From assembly GCA_025201345.1 (NCBI GenBank), contig JAIXMG010000020.1, positions 434,001 to 498,000 on the forward strand: 64,000 nucleotides of DNA. The letters are read 5' to 3'. The translations under genes and the position numbers were made by a program. This document shows, in pieces, positions 29,274-41,606 of the stretch. The notes below the pieces were generated by a model. That model was not told the DNA's origin. It saw nothing but the letters and a program-made list of their open reading frames with translations, and did no database searches. This DNA comes from Thamnidium elegans (taxonomy: Eukaryota > Mucoromycota > Mucoromycetes > Mucorales > Mucoraceae). Every line of letters begins with the position of its first letter. The first letter of the stretch is position 1.

Positions 29274-30562
29274 CTAAAAAAAAAAAAAATACGTTGCCAA
29301 TCATTCAATTAATGGTTTTTATAATAATATAAACTTACATCACGCTTACTATTTCATATCCAATTCTTTCATTACAATTTGATGCCTTTCTTTGTTATTC
29401 TTTGCATTTCAATAATATTCTTCTATGTTTTAAGGGGCCTATAATAGCGTTTGTTATAAATTTAACACGACTGAATGTTTGTGCCTGATACATACATTGA
29501 ATACTTTATCTATTTTTTTTAATGCCAGTATTGACTCAACCAAACCATTATCATTGTTAGGAACTGATGCGAATAGGGATTTGAGAATAGCATGTGTTGT
29601 CTAAAGATACATGTGTCAAATCAAGTATATAATTTACTCCACAAATTTGTCAAAAAAAAAAAAGAAATCAGTATTATTTTTGGTAGCTAAAGTCAACTGT
29701 CCAAACTTACTCTACCAGTGCAATATCAGAAGGAGATAGGAACTTGTAATTCATTTGTTTTTCATTGCTTCACGTTTGATGATTGTCCCCACCGACAACT
29801 CATTGTTGCTTATTTTAATATTGTCTTCATAGTAATTGCTTTCTTGCTATGGTGTGCTAAAACTTTTATTGATGCTATTCTTTCTCTTTCAAGATGGGTG
29901 GCTCCTTAAGGGAAAGGTCGTCAGTGAATATCTCGCTTTTGGGGCTCATATGTACTCTTACCTTCACCCGGTTGATTCTGTTAAGTACCTCTTCTTTTGA
30001 GGAAAAACCAAAATGAGTACCCTTTTCTGTAGTTATTTTTTTTTTGCTAATACCTAAGATATTGGTAACTTGAAAAAGACATGTCGTTTAAAAGGTAGAC
30101 ATTTATATACAACCATTCTGATCAAAACGGTTATGCTAAAGCCAAGGCCAGTTAATCAATACATCGAATGTGTATGTATTGACAAGTTAAAGAAAGGTGT
30201 TACAATTTTTTCATTTGGCTTTGACAGTAATGGAGATGATCGACGGCTTTAAAGGAAAGAACACAGACTTCGACAATGTCGTGGTATCCCTTTTATGGCA
30301 ATCATGTAGCATAAATAAACAGATGGCAACAGTTATTATTAATAGATCCATACGATCACTTACAAACAATTTTTACACAATATTTCACATCCCATACAGT
30401 CAAAAGTTGACCAGTGGTACAGATTCATTCACATCAAAAAGGTAGAGAGTACAAACAACAAGCCCAGTATAATCAGGAGTCTTCAAATCAGTCTTTTTAC
30501 AATCACAACATGACTCTCCTTTACAAAAAAAAAGATAGAGTCCATCTCATAGCTGGAGACAT
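29274..30562. other. Gene-poor stretch with coding-like debris
   Basis: Plus-strand fragments (29718-29909; 30197-30445, FKGKNTDFDNVVVSLLWQSC) look like decayed coding sequence from a mobile or repeated gene, with stops in every frame. No intact gene and no family recognised. Confidence 0.4.
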
Positions 30563-30921
30563 TCATGACGCATGTTTACCTTGATGGCGGTTTTTTTTAA
30601 GTGTGTAATTCTTACTATCCTTTGCATGTGGTAATATTGGAGAGGGAGCAGAAATGACAGTGTTTTCCTTGCCCTTTTTTCTTGTAGGAAGAGGGATTTT
30701 TCTAATAGCCTTTCTTCTTTCCCGTGTATTTCGATTGATTTTCTTGGCAGCAACAGGTTTAATTTTTTTTTTGTCTACTCTCCTGTGGAATGTCTTTGAA
30801 TCACATACTTTCAATTGACCAAAGCTGGTTTTAGTTTTGCTACACGGCTAGGCTTTTTAGCAGAAGCTTTAAGTGTTGTGGTAGACTTGGTTGGTGTAGA
30901 TTTAGTTGTTGCAAGTGACAT
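30563..30921 (-). pseudogene. Frameshifted small basic ORF
   Basis: Minus-strand frame from the ATG at 30921 (MSLATTKSTPTKSTTTLK, then ASAKKPSRVAKLKP) stops at TGA near 30811. The next frame continues with equally basic sequence (KVCDSKTFHRRVDKKKIKPV ... NTRERRKAIRKIPL). The Lys/Thr/Ser/Pro composition recalls a histone H1-like or other nuclear basic tail, but there is no recognisable domain. The start lies inside the left shoulder of the foldback at 30983-31190. Confidence 0.35.
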
Positions 30922-30982
30922 TGTGCTGACTGTGAAAGGAGTGATTTATACAGCAATGGCCAATCAAAAACCATCAGTCACT

Positions 30983-31190
30983 ATTGCATGGAGGATTTAC
31001 AAGTGGCGATATTAATTTTGCAACAGACTCCTTTTTTCAACTTTGACCAGATGTATTTTGATGGACACCTCCCTGCTGAATGGGACTTCCGTGAAGCCTT
31101 TATTATATTATATAAAAAACATCTGGTCAAAGTTGAAAAAAGGAGTCTGTTGCAAAATTGATATCGCCACTTGTAAATCCTCCATGCAAT
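30983..31190. repeat. Foldback with ~72-bp arms
   Basis: Arms 30983-31054 and 31119-31190 are inverted copies with about one mismatch (T/C) and a 64-bp loop. Weaker pairing runs outward to about 30944 and 31215 (TTTATACAGCA on both sides). It lies directly before element B. Confidence 0.85.
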
Positions 31191-31549
31191 GTTGACTAGT
31201 GGTTTTGCTGTATAAATTGTGATAAGGTGGGTTTGAACGGTCCGGATTGCAAGCGTGCCTTAAGAAAAAGTAATAATTGAAAGAGGTACATGGTCATTGT
31301 TAAAGAGAAAAAAAAAGATACACAAAAATATAATAAAACAATTTAATCAATTATCATACTACCCACCAATGCTGAGACTTTAATATTTAAGCTCTTCGAA
31401 TGGAATCTCTATTATTTTATATTTTATACTTTATCTTATTTCCCCCCCCCCCCTTTCTTCTCCTTTTTCAAGTTAATAAAAACCATCTTATTTTAGACTT
31501 TTAATCTTATTTACCTATTATTATTAATTTTTATGTGTTAAATCAAAGT

Positions 31550-32191
31550 ATTTCTCCACGACGTCAGACCTTGTACCATTCGCCCACTCATTTGAGGTTA
31601 CAGCATAACTGTTTGCTGGAGTGTCTGTACCTATAATATATTATACGTATTAAAAGCTAGTGCATTTATAATAGGCAAGTATACTATCTAATAATGATGG
31701 CACAACCAAGTTCATAACCGTCGGATCATTGGATAACATCTTGCTCATTAAATCAGAACCCGGCCACACAGCCATTTTATTAAGATCCCACAGCCATTTT
31801 ATTAAGATCCCAGAGCCAAGTAGCTCGTTATGCTCAGTTGTAAATGAGCTTTTCGGACCACTGTTTTGTTCAGACTTTTTATACACAACCTCTTCTGTCC
31901 CTTTGATAATACTTCCACCATGTTAACGCAATGTAGTAATTAATATTTAAGTCCCCTGCAACCTTGAGGATTTTCAAGCATACGGTCTATAGACGTTTCT
32001 CTGGTGAAGTCGCTGTAATTGTTGTATAACTTCACTGATGGCTTTAACTTACCAGGTTCCGACTGTTTTTTAACTGAGAACCCTTCAACAATTTTTTTTT
32101 TGGGGCGTTTAACGCTCAAATAAGTTTGTCGACTAGGTATTGTTTCAAGAACTATGTTGGGATCATCGACATGCGTTAAAACATCCTCCAT
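31550..32191 (-). pseudogene. Transposase-like relic in element B
   Basis: Minus-strand pieces equivalent to those in A: 32191-31940 (MEDVLTHVDDPNIVLETI ... RMLENPQGCRGLKY, stop), an HTH-like TALRWWKYYQ in another frame, then 31886-31650 (YKKSEQNSGPKSSFTTEHN, then LLGSGILIKWLWD). The catalytic half is gone. The A-run within KRPKKK is shorter than in A, so the first part stays in frame here. A 3' exon-like SNEWANGTRSDVV fragment follows at 31633-31550. Confidence 0.5.
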
Positions 32192-32915
32192 CGGATCGTA
32201 AACTTTTTCATTAAAAATGTTTTCCTGTCCATCTTCATAAAAAAAAAGTATTCATTATTATGTTATATTTTATTAGAAAGAGAGAGGGACAAAAGCAGGT
32301 ACTGAAGATATGCGACAATTAGTGATATATTGTTATAAAACTCGGTAAAAGTCTAAAATAAGATGGTTTTTAATAATTTGAAAAAGGATAGTTATTTTAT
32401 ATGAAAGTGAGATTTGAATTCAATGACAGTTGCATTGATTGTGTTAAAGATAACCGCTTAGAGATTATTGTGATTATTTGTGCATAAATAATCTATGCCT
32501 GACGTTTGTGTAAAAAGGAAAATAGTGGTTTTCTTGCTCTACCACAAATAAATAAGTACTTTGATTATTACACAGGTAAATAATTATGTTTGTCAAATAA
32601 AATCCAAAGTAGACCTTAAATAGTAATTAAAAGATTAGATATATAGCTGGTATATATCAATCATCATTTAAATCTCTAAATCAACCAGCTTCACTGTAAC
32701 TAGGCAACACTACAAAAAAAGGTCACACAAAAATGCCACACGTCACACAAACTATGGCAACGAATCACGGGTATAAATTGACCCGGTTTTTTTTTTCCTT
32801 TTTTGTTTTTTTTCTCTTTTTTTTTCTTCACAACTACAAAAGGTAACTGGCCAGATATTTACTAACTATTATTACAGTTTTTGGGACTCTGATCAAGTCT
32901 TTTTTCTGTAATAGT

Positions 32916-33161
32916 AGTGCTTATGGTACCATTTGCGCCTTGTAATCTTTTTTTTTGTGTGTTTGCAGATTTGACCCATCTGCAGCGCTTTTTTCCAAAA
33001 GAGACAACTTGTGAATTTACATCCCCACCCCGCGGTAAGAGAAAGCGGAATGGGGATGTAAACCCACAACCTGCCTCTCCGGAAAAAAACCACCACGGAT
33101 GAGTCAAACTGCAAACACACAAAAAAAAAGATTACATGGCGCAAATGGTACCATAAGCACT
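32916..33161. mobile_element. Foldback (hairpin) element, copy in B
   Basis: 246-bp imperfect palindrome, same sequence as 14351-14595 and in the same absolute orientation, although its flanks are inverted relative to A. It therefore sits flipped within its host element. Confidence 0.75.
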
Positions 33162-34520
33162 GGCTGGTAGAAAGTTGGAGTGATACGAGGAGAGAAGGAA
33201 AGTATCATAAAAACATTCTGCTGCAAATAAAAAAGAGTTGATTTCTAACTTTTTCTTATTTAGCAACCCAACCCAAAGGGCTAAAAAAAAAATAAAAACG
33301 AAAAAAAAGCTATAAATAAAAATGAGTGTCTTTAAAAATGAGTGTCTTTAAAAATGAGTGTCCTAAAAAGAGAATGAGAAAGCGTTTTAAAAAAGAATGT
33401 CTTAAAAAAAGAGAATGCATTATAAAAAAAAAAGGGAAGCCATTATAAAAAAGAAAAGGCTTCTTAAAAAGGGAAAGATAATGTCTGCCCTAATTCTCAT
33501 TAAATGTAAACATTACCTTAATGTTTTTTTCTTCCTTTTAATAATCTATCCGCAACATTCTTAATAAAAACTTACTGTTATTTTTACAGTAAAATATAAT
33601 ATGTTTGGCTTATTTGGTTTAACATTTGGCATAATACTTGACAGTTATAATTATGCATGCAATGCGTACATGTAAATGAGATGCTGGATCTTCTCATTAT
33701 ATTATCTTTTATTTAATAAAAAATTATAAAATGTACTTCTCTCGGGTACGGTCTTATAGTTTATATTCTTTTAATTATCTTTTGTTATTATACTCTGTAA
33801 TTGACAGTTGCATTTTCTTTGTACCACAGCGACCCCTATTTTAAAACTCAAACAAATGCAAATACAATTCCTTTTACATGTTTCTTTTATATCCTTCTCT
33901 CTTTCTTTTACTTCTACTTGCCTTTTCTTTTCTTAATCTTATCCGCCACTTGCAACATGTATTTTTATTTTATTTATGTATTTTGTTTTTTCTTTTGACA
34001 TTGAGCATGTAGCAACGAAATGTGCCATATTATCCAAGTCAGTTATAAAAACGTAGTAACAATAAAACACTCCAAAGGGACAAGAGCAAAATAATTGAAA
34101 GAAGAGAGCAGCTGTGGCGTGATAATTATTGCGGTATTTCAGCTTATAAAATCGCTCACATAAGAAATCACTGCTAATTTCAGCAGTTATAATAATTAAA
34201 GACATCTTCCAAACGACTAGCTTTTACTAAGCAACTTGGGCAAAAGAATCATTTTCTGAACTTTAATTATACGATAGAAACACCTTATTTCAAACGCTGT
34301 AAAAATTACCTTTTTTAGATGTAATGCCTGGATGTTCATATAAAAAATAGATATTCTAGAAAGGATAATGGACGAACAATGATGGATTATAACTTTTTAA
34401 ATGATTCTTGAAATCTTCCGATTTACTATATGAAAAAATATGCTGTGTATCTTTCTTTGCAAGAGCTCAAGCATTAGAACCATTTCAAAGACGATTAAAA
34501 TTTTTATTAGAGTACCACAT

Positions 34521-35198
34521 AACAATACATTTAAAAATTACTAGCTTTAATATAGGACCAAAAGCATCTCTGTGTTTACGTTCGTCGCTTAGCAACCCTT
34601 TGTATTTAGTTATTTTTCTTAGTTGATTTTCTGCTGATGCTCACTCCATTCAAGTATAAAATTATTGTCTTTATATTTTAATTACTTTGTAAGATTTATT
34701 TCATCATCCCCTCCCTATAAGCTTGATTGCTATCCCTATGTTTACGCGTAGCATCTGTTGATAATATATTTTCGAAGGCTAGACGCTTTTATATAATTTC
34801 TTCATAAATTAAATAAACACGTCCCGCTTTCTCTGTTTTATAACTTTTTCTTTCAATATTATACATAGTACTTTATCTTATATGTAAACCTTTATTTAAA
34901 TTTATTTATTCATTTTTCTCTTGATTACCTATAGTAACTGCTTTATTTACATTTAGAGGCGGGGAACATTCACCTGCAAAAAGAAAAGGAACAACAGTCA
35001 TTTTTATGGGTTTCTCTGATTCGTAAAAAACGTTGTTATTCTCTAAACCTCTTGTTTGACAAGAGTCAATCTTTCTTTAGAAGCAGCCCAAGTTACACGA
35101 CTACTAAGCTTAAATATAAGCTGCGACTTGTTTAATCACCAGATCCCGAAATGAGTACCACGTCTAATATACATTTCTTTTTCTCTTCCTCTCATTAA
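34521..35198. other. Intergenic; upstream of the double Hsp70 gene
   Basis: AT-rich, no ORF or repeat recognised. Confidence 0.5.
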
Positions 35199-38100
35199 AT
35201 GGTTTTAAAAGATAAAAAGTATGTTGTGGGAATAGGTTAGTATTTATTCCGAAAACAAAAGACTTCATATGATGAATGATGATCTAACAGTGTAATTAAG
35301 ATTTTGGTGCCATTTCTTCTGGTCTCTCGATCGCACATGTAGACAGACCTCATTCAAAATTTACAGTGAATACATGGTTAGTTTTACCCTATTTTAAGCA
35401 AAAACCTCTCTTCTGAAATAAAGTATTTTTTTTAGGAAAAGGTCAATTAAAAGCAAGCCTGCACAATTCCCTACATCTATTTTGTATAAAACTAATGGGG
35501 ATATACAATGTGGCCTTTTTAACACAGCATACGATTATGTGTATATAGAAGAAGAAGAAGTTTATATTGACAATATTAAACAATATATTCTTAATATCGA
35601 TCAAGCAAACGAAGAACTCGGACAAAAAATGGAAGGATTAACCATCCAAAAGGTTATTACTGATTACTTGAAAATATTCCATGCATTGGCTATAAAGCGT
35701 TTAGAGAAACAAGAAGACTTTTGCAATAGTTATGAGTTTGAACAAGATTTTAAGCTCGAAAATCTCAGCTATTGTCTATCTTGTCCTACCTCTTTAAATG
35801 ATTTCTTTGCTGACTGTTTTGTGAAGGCTGGAATTACTGAGAAAGATAATCTCGTCTTTGTATCTGAAGCCGAAGCTACTGCATTTCATTGTCTTAGTAT
35901 AAATAGACTGACGACCAAAATAGTTCCAGATCAGACTTATCTTGTCTTCGATATTGGCCATAGTTCCTTTAGTATTTCAAAGATTAAAGCTGATTCTACA
36001 GAAAACTTTAGTAAAGTAGAATTGATCTCTGAAGAATTAGGGAAAGGCTCAATGGTGTTGGAAAATAGCTTTAGAGATTACTTAATTAAAAATAAGTCCC
36101 AGTTGAATTTGAATGAAAGCATTATTAGCAAGTTAGTCGAAACATTTGTAAAGGAAATTAAGGTAAGTCAATTACTTTTTTTTATATGCATACATGTCTG
36201 TACCTTATATTAATCACTGCCTCAGTTTTCTTTTGACTTTTCGGGAGATGATTTTGACGAAGATGATTTTGGCGACGAAGATGATTTTGACGACGAAGAT
36301 GGTTTTGACGACGAAGATTTTGACGAAGATGATTTTGACGAAGATGATTTTGATCAAGAAGATGATAAAAGTAACAAAGATTTAGTCTTTAAATTTATAG
36401 AAAATCCTACTGATAAAGAGGATTTTGATGAAGAAGATTTTGATGAAGAGGAAGAATATGATAAAAGCCACAAAGGTTTAATCTTTAAACAGCATGAATC
36501 TTCAAACCAAGTCGAGGAAAAAGGTTTATCTCTTTTCCGTATTGCAGATGTCAATGATAACCTCATTAAGATCACTACTGATGATTTAATAAGACATGTG
36601 TTCTCACCGTATATGGATTATCTTGTTAATTATATTATGAAAGTTTATCATGAGAATAATAATAATTCTAAAATTTTCCTGTCTGGAAAATACAGTTCAG
36701 AAGCAAATTTCTATGAGAAATTATCTGCCCAAAAGGACGGAAAATTTGGACGATATGTTTCTCTTATTGAAGATACCAATATCGATGCAGTTTCTTTAGG
36801 TGCAGTTTCTTTCGGATTGAAAGTTAAGAATGTACAGATCCCCTTTTTTTATGGCGCAAAATCCAAGCCTGCTACCTCCGAACCACAAAAGAATGTGGGA
36901 AGTAGTGAAATACTCAAAACCGAACACAGGTCTAAAGAGTTTGACTTTATCGTTGGTATTGGTAGGTAATCGAAATATGAGGGCGGTACTGTATATTAAT
37001 ATTTGCCATTAGATTTTGGCTCAACTTTTACCGGGTGCTCATATGCTAATCCGAGAGATGCTCAGGTTAACGATCTTAAAGCTATTCACACTATCGAAAC
37101 AGGCTGGTAATATTAGCTGTCTGTATTTGATTATATAATGCATCTAATTTTTTTTTAAAAATAATTATGATAGGCCCGGAGGGAACGCTATTTCGTTTGG
37201 AAAAACGCCTACATTACTAGCGTACGATAAAAAGATGAAGACGAAGCACTGGGGTCAAGAAGCAAAGGAAAATATTGGCCGCTACAAAGATCTCAACCTT
37301 TTAGGTAACTTCAAGTTACCTCTTTCTCTCAAAGCTTTTGGAGTACAATATGATGCAAATATTGAAATCAAACGAATGAATGAAGGCTGGGAACATACAA
37401 GCCGAATCTCTAAACCTAAAACAAAGAGTATAGATGCCGTCCAAGTTTGTGCTGATTACCTTAAAGAGGTCAAAAACCACGTAATCCGACATATTGTTGC
37501 TGAAACTAAATTCAATAAGGGTAAAAAAGGCTTTACCCAGTTCTTCAAATCGCCTGGAAATGAACCCAAAATACAATTTGTTCTTACAGTCCCTTCCATA
37601 TGGAGTACATCTACGAGAGAGAAGATGGGGCAAATTGCTATCAAAGCTACTATTATTAAAGAAGATGAGTTAGATGATCTTCTTATTATAAGCGAGCCAG
37701 AAGCAGCAGCTCTCTTTTGTGAAAAGAAGTACTCTGACTTTTTCCCGGGTCCTGACAATCCTGATTATAATTTAATTGTTTGTGATGCAGGTGGACTAAC
37801 GGTGAATTTGGATACTCTCTGCTTTACGCATAATAAAGAAAACGGCGAACCGATGATTTGTCAAATCAGTAATGGTACTGGTGATACTTGTGGATCGACT
37901 TATCTAGATAGAGCTTTCAAAAATTACTTGTTGCGATTTTATAAAGATATTGGTTTCAAAGTTAGTAACACTGATACAAGCTTTGACTCTATTATGGACG
38001 ACTTTGTTTATAACATGAAGGTAATTGATAGATGTATACGCATGTATAAATAATTATTCTTAAGTTTTTAAATCAATAGTGTAACTTCAGGCCTGATTCT

Positions 38101-39108
38101 ACCTGCGATAGGTACTCTATAATCAAGTTACCTGCTGAGCACAAAATAACCAGTATTCCAAACACACCAGAAACAAGACAATATTTATTGACAGAAAAAA
38201 ATACAAAACTCAATATTAGTCATGCAGATATAAAGGAAAAAATATTTGATCCTATTATTGAAAAAATTTTGGCACTTATTCAGCAACAAGTGGAGGAGGC
38301 TTCTAGAAATAATACTCAAATCGATGCCATCATGTTAGTCGGCGGGTTTTCACGTAATCCGTACTTGCAACAGCGTATACAGGACGAGTATAGAGGTATG
38401 TTTAGAATAATATTTCCAGAGGAAGGTGCTGCTGCTATATCCAGAGGCGCTGTCTCTTATGGTTTAAAGCCTCGTTTGGTTTCTAAAAAACTCGCTAGTC
38501 AGTCTATTGCTTTAGAAGTTCGAACACCTTTTTATAAGAGATTAGACCGTTTTGATAAGAAAGAAGACGATGAAACTACAGACAGGATGTACTCTAAAAA
38601 CCGCTTAGAATATTTTGTCCGCCATTCTGACGATTTACAAGGTGAAAGTCTTAAATTCTTAACAGTGACAGTAGATTATCCTAATAATGCTGTGATAGGT
38701 AATACAATTTATAAGTAGCTTGTTTATATGCATGTGTATAATATTAAAATGTTCTATAATACAGCTGTCTTTGCGTGTGATTTCAAGGAAGAAGATGATG
38801 AAGAAAACTGGAGATATGTAAGCAAAAGACATACGAAGATCTTGGAAGAAATAATTAAACTGCCAGAAGTTGAAGAAATTAACGAGGGTGATCCAATCCA
38901 GTTTAATGTTGGTCTTCAAGTGGATGATATTGGCTCTACTGTCACTATTGAATGTCAAAACATATTTATTAATCGAAAGATCAAAGAAATGACTAACGGC
39001 TACGAAACATCTTTGAAAGTAGTTCGTAAATGTGATCTTATTGTAATGAAAAACAGAAAACCTTTGGTAGAATATTCTTTAGCAAAACATTCGTTCTCAT
39101 CGAGATAA
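35199..39108 (+). CDS. Tandem double HSPA12-like Hsp70 protein
   Basis: Eight exons join in phase: 35199-35235, 35301-35376, 35436-36162, 36226-36961, 37013-37106, 37174-38020, 38080-38698, 38765-39108; 1159 residues, all GT-AG. Module 1 starts KYVVGIDFGAISSGLS (phosphate-1 with the TT pair lost), has ISEAEATAFHC-like SEAEATAFHC, VFDIGHSSFSISKIK (phosphate-2), and IFLSGKYSSEANF where LVGGF is usual. An acidic DDFDEDD repeat (~residues 286-325) sits inside it. Module 2 follows without a stop: FDFIVGIDFGSTFTGCSYAN, IISEPEAAALFCEKK, VCDAGGLTVNLD, GDTCGSTYLDRAF, IMLVGGFSRNPYL. Module 2 looks catalytically competent, module 1 degenerate. Other explanation: two genes fused by my splice at 36961/37013; no stop or start separates them. 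Confidence 0.78.
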
Positions 39109-39330
39109 ACCTTTGATAATAACGATGAGGCCCAAAGTATTTATATTGTCGAAGCTGGCTGTTGATAAAGATAATTCAGGGTTTGCTCTTACCAAATCTT
39201 CGTAATCACTTTTTTTTTAATGTGAATAAATAACATATAACTCTTTCGTTTAAGCTTTTCCCCTTCAATTCAATTGATTCTCGTTTTTCACTTAATTCTA
39301 AAGTTCTTTTAATAGTTTTTTTTTGTATAG

Positions 39331-39852
39331 GCCCAGCGTGAAGAATGGGACTCATTAAACCAGCAAATAGAAGATGTACGACGTCAGTTTGCTGGTCATT
39401 TGATGGCAGTTAAAAAACAATTAAGGTAATACCAACTTTAACTTTTTTTTTGCTTAATTTTCACCTTTTATAGAAATTCGAAAATCGCATATAACGATGT
39501 CAACAAAATTATCTATCAAGTTGAGGTGTCTAAAGCTGTCAAAGCACCGGATAATTGGATAAATATTTCAAGCGCAATTGTAAATAGATATAATTCAAAT
39601 GTTGTTGTATATTTATATATTGATAAGGCTTTAACCGTTATTAAGACAAGACTGTTGAATCTCTTGTTTCAGAATTCAAAGAATTAAGTAAAAGAAACCA
39701 AAAATGTATTTGTTAAAAAGTTTACAATGCTAGCATACACTAATTTCAATGATTCGTATCCTTTATGGTTATCAGTAGTACAAAATATTGCTGAATTAGA
39801 TGCCTTGATGGGTTTAGCAAAAGGATCAATTCGAATGGGAGATATTATCTAG
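39331..39852 (+). pseudogene. MSH6-like mismatch-repair gene fragment
   Basis: Two exons with an intact GT-AG intron (39331-39425, 39474 on) read SLNQQIEDVRRQFAGHLMAV then KIAYNDVNKIIYQVEVSKAV and APDNWINISSAIVNRY. That resembles the MutS/Msh6 lever-clamp region (IYQ-EVP...P-W...RYY). After a stop near 39685 a last piece reads WLSVVQNIAELDALMGLAKG and stops, matching the helix just before the MutS ATPase domain (I-ELD-L--LA). There is no mismatch-binding or ATPase domain nearby, so this is a remnant, possibly of a partial gene duplication. Family assignment is from motif memory. Confidence 0.55.
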
Positions 39853-40925
39853 ATCAATTTGTGTATTCATTTATGTTTATATTAGATCCTTCCTGTCGTC
39901 CTAACAATAGTCAATTAAAAACATAAGCTCGTGTATTAAAAAGGTGCACTCTTTTATATATAGATGCAGACCGTTCCTCTTTTTTTTTTCAACAGTTATA
40001 CCTTGTTGAGAACTATTTAAAGTATCATAATCCGTCATGGTTTATCGACTATCTTTATTGTAGCTATATTCAAAACTACCCTAGAATGTATATTGTGGTA
40101 ACATTACTACGTATATTTATTTACGGTACGGTTCAGTAACAATTGTAATCTATTAAAAAAAAACTGAAACTGCATACCTTTTTATTATTACATAAACTAT
40201 AGATGACTCTGATGTAGGTCATTTACACGTCCTTTTTTGATGATGCCATTGTGCTTGAATAACTATATATTCTCTTTGAATAACCAGATACACACTAGGA
40301 CAGAAAGATAATAGTAAGATCAAAGATATCGTCTCTTCTGAAACTTTTATCAAAGATACTTAAAACCGGGCATAGTTAAATTGAAAGAAGTATTCGAGTA
40401 TATACAGTTAATCTATTTGAAAGAAGGGGGTAAATAAAGCCGTATATAAGTGGGATCTCCGGAATTAGGTTAATTTTTTTTTGTCATTTAAGCAGCAGAG
40501 TCACCCCCCCCCATTTTTTAAAGCAGAACTTGAGCCAAATAATACAGAAAAAAAAATACGGAAAGGGTTGTACTTGCGTCATTTTATCAGTTCATCATCA
40601 ATTTGCTTAGTGGTTGGATATCACACGAGTATAATTTGATCAAGATGAATAAATATAATTGTGTTTTTTTTTGTGCGTGCGTGTATGTATATATAAACAA
40701 TCGGTAATCGTTTGAAGAAAGAAAAGAAGGGAGCATGTAGTAATACGCAATAGAACTTCGGAATGTGTAACTTGCTTTCATGCGTCTTTTATGTCTATTT
40801 TATTATTATTATTATTATTATTATTAAAATACCGATAATATTTTAAGCATTTTAAACAGGTTCAGCCTCCCCCTGCCGAGTTTTTATATTTTATTTTATT
40901 TTATTTTTTTTTAAAAAAAAGAGCA
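39853..40925. other. Intergenic, no gene seen
   Basis: AT-rich; (TTA)n microsatellite at about 40801-40826 just upstream of the SDH5 gene. Confidence 0.5.
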
Positions 40926-41408
40926 ATGTTGAGAACACTGTTAAGAACAAGATCAGTATTAAACGTACAAGTATCACGCAACATAATTGTACGTGGTTTT
41001 TCAGATAACAAGACCAGTGGTGATCCTTTTCCTAATTTAGCTATTCGTCATTCAGCAGAAGCAGCTTTAGACAGTTCTTATCCCAACTTACCACCTATTC
41101 CTCGACCTAATGAAAGTACAGAAAATAAAAGACGTCGTTTGACCTATCAAAGTCGAAAGAGAGGTATTCTTGAAACTGATCTCTTGCTGTCTACATTTGC
41201 AAAGACTTGGTTACCCAAGTTTGAGTTGGAGCAGTTAGTTGAATACGATCAGTTGTTGGATGAACCTGATTGGGATATATTTTATTGGGCAACAAACAAG
41301 AAGCCCGTTCCTGAAAGATGGCAAAAGTCTAAAGTCTTGGAAATGGTAAAGCAACATGCAAAAAATGAAGATAAAAAGATTCTTCGTATGCCAAATTTGG
41401 AAAAGTAA
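40926..41408 (+). CDS. SDH5: Succinate dehydrogenase assembly factor 2 (Sdh5/SDHAF2)
   Basis: An intronless 160-residue protein with an Arg-rich mitochondrial presequence (MLRTLLRTRSVLNVQVSRNI). The conserved core is present: NKRRRLTYQSRKRGILETD, LLLSTFAKTWLP, LEQLVEYDQLLDEPDWDIFY and WATNKKPVPERW. This matrix protein promotes covalent FAD attachment to the Sdh1 flavoprotein of complex II. The RKRG-(I/M)-LE-D segment is the family hallmark. Length fits the family (about 160). The kinase gene follows 198 bp downstream on the same strand. Confidence 0.95.
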   Translation: MLRTLLRTRSVLNVQVSRNIIVRGFSDNKTSGDPFPNLAIRHSAEAALDSSYPNLPPIPRPNESTENKRRRLTYQSRKRGILETDLLLSTFAKTWLPKFELEQLVEYDQLLDEPDWDIFYWATNKKPVPERWQKSKVLEMVKQHAKNEDKKILRMPNLEK

Positions 41409-41606
41409 AATAGTTTAAACTAGAATTATATGGAAATTGAAGAAATATAAAAAATGCCTTATCTACTTGCATTATGCATGTATTTTTTATATATATATAT
41501 ATTTATAATAAAAAAAAAGGGGGGGGGATTATATATATATATATAAAAAGCTAATAAAAAGGCCTCTTTTTCTCTCTTCTCTTTTTCTCTCTTTTTTTTT
41601 AACCCA

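Larger units (their letters stand above)
31285..34520 (-). mobile_element. Decayed DNA-transposon-like element B (inverted partner of A)
   Basis: About 3.2 kb matching element A in inverse orientation, 15 kb away. It lacks A's 0.85-kb insert and has the inner foldback the other way round. A C13 run (31442-31454) and several A/T-run length differences separate the copies. The outer part (34235-34520) is more diverged from A than the rest. Confidence 0.7.
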
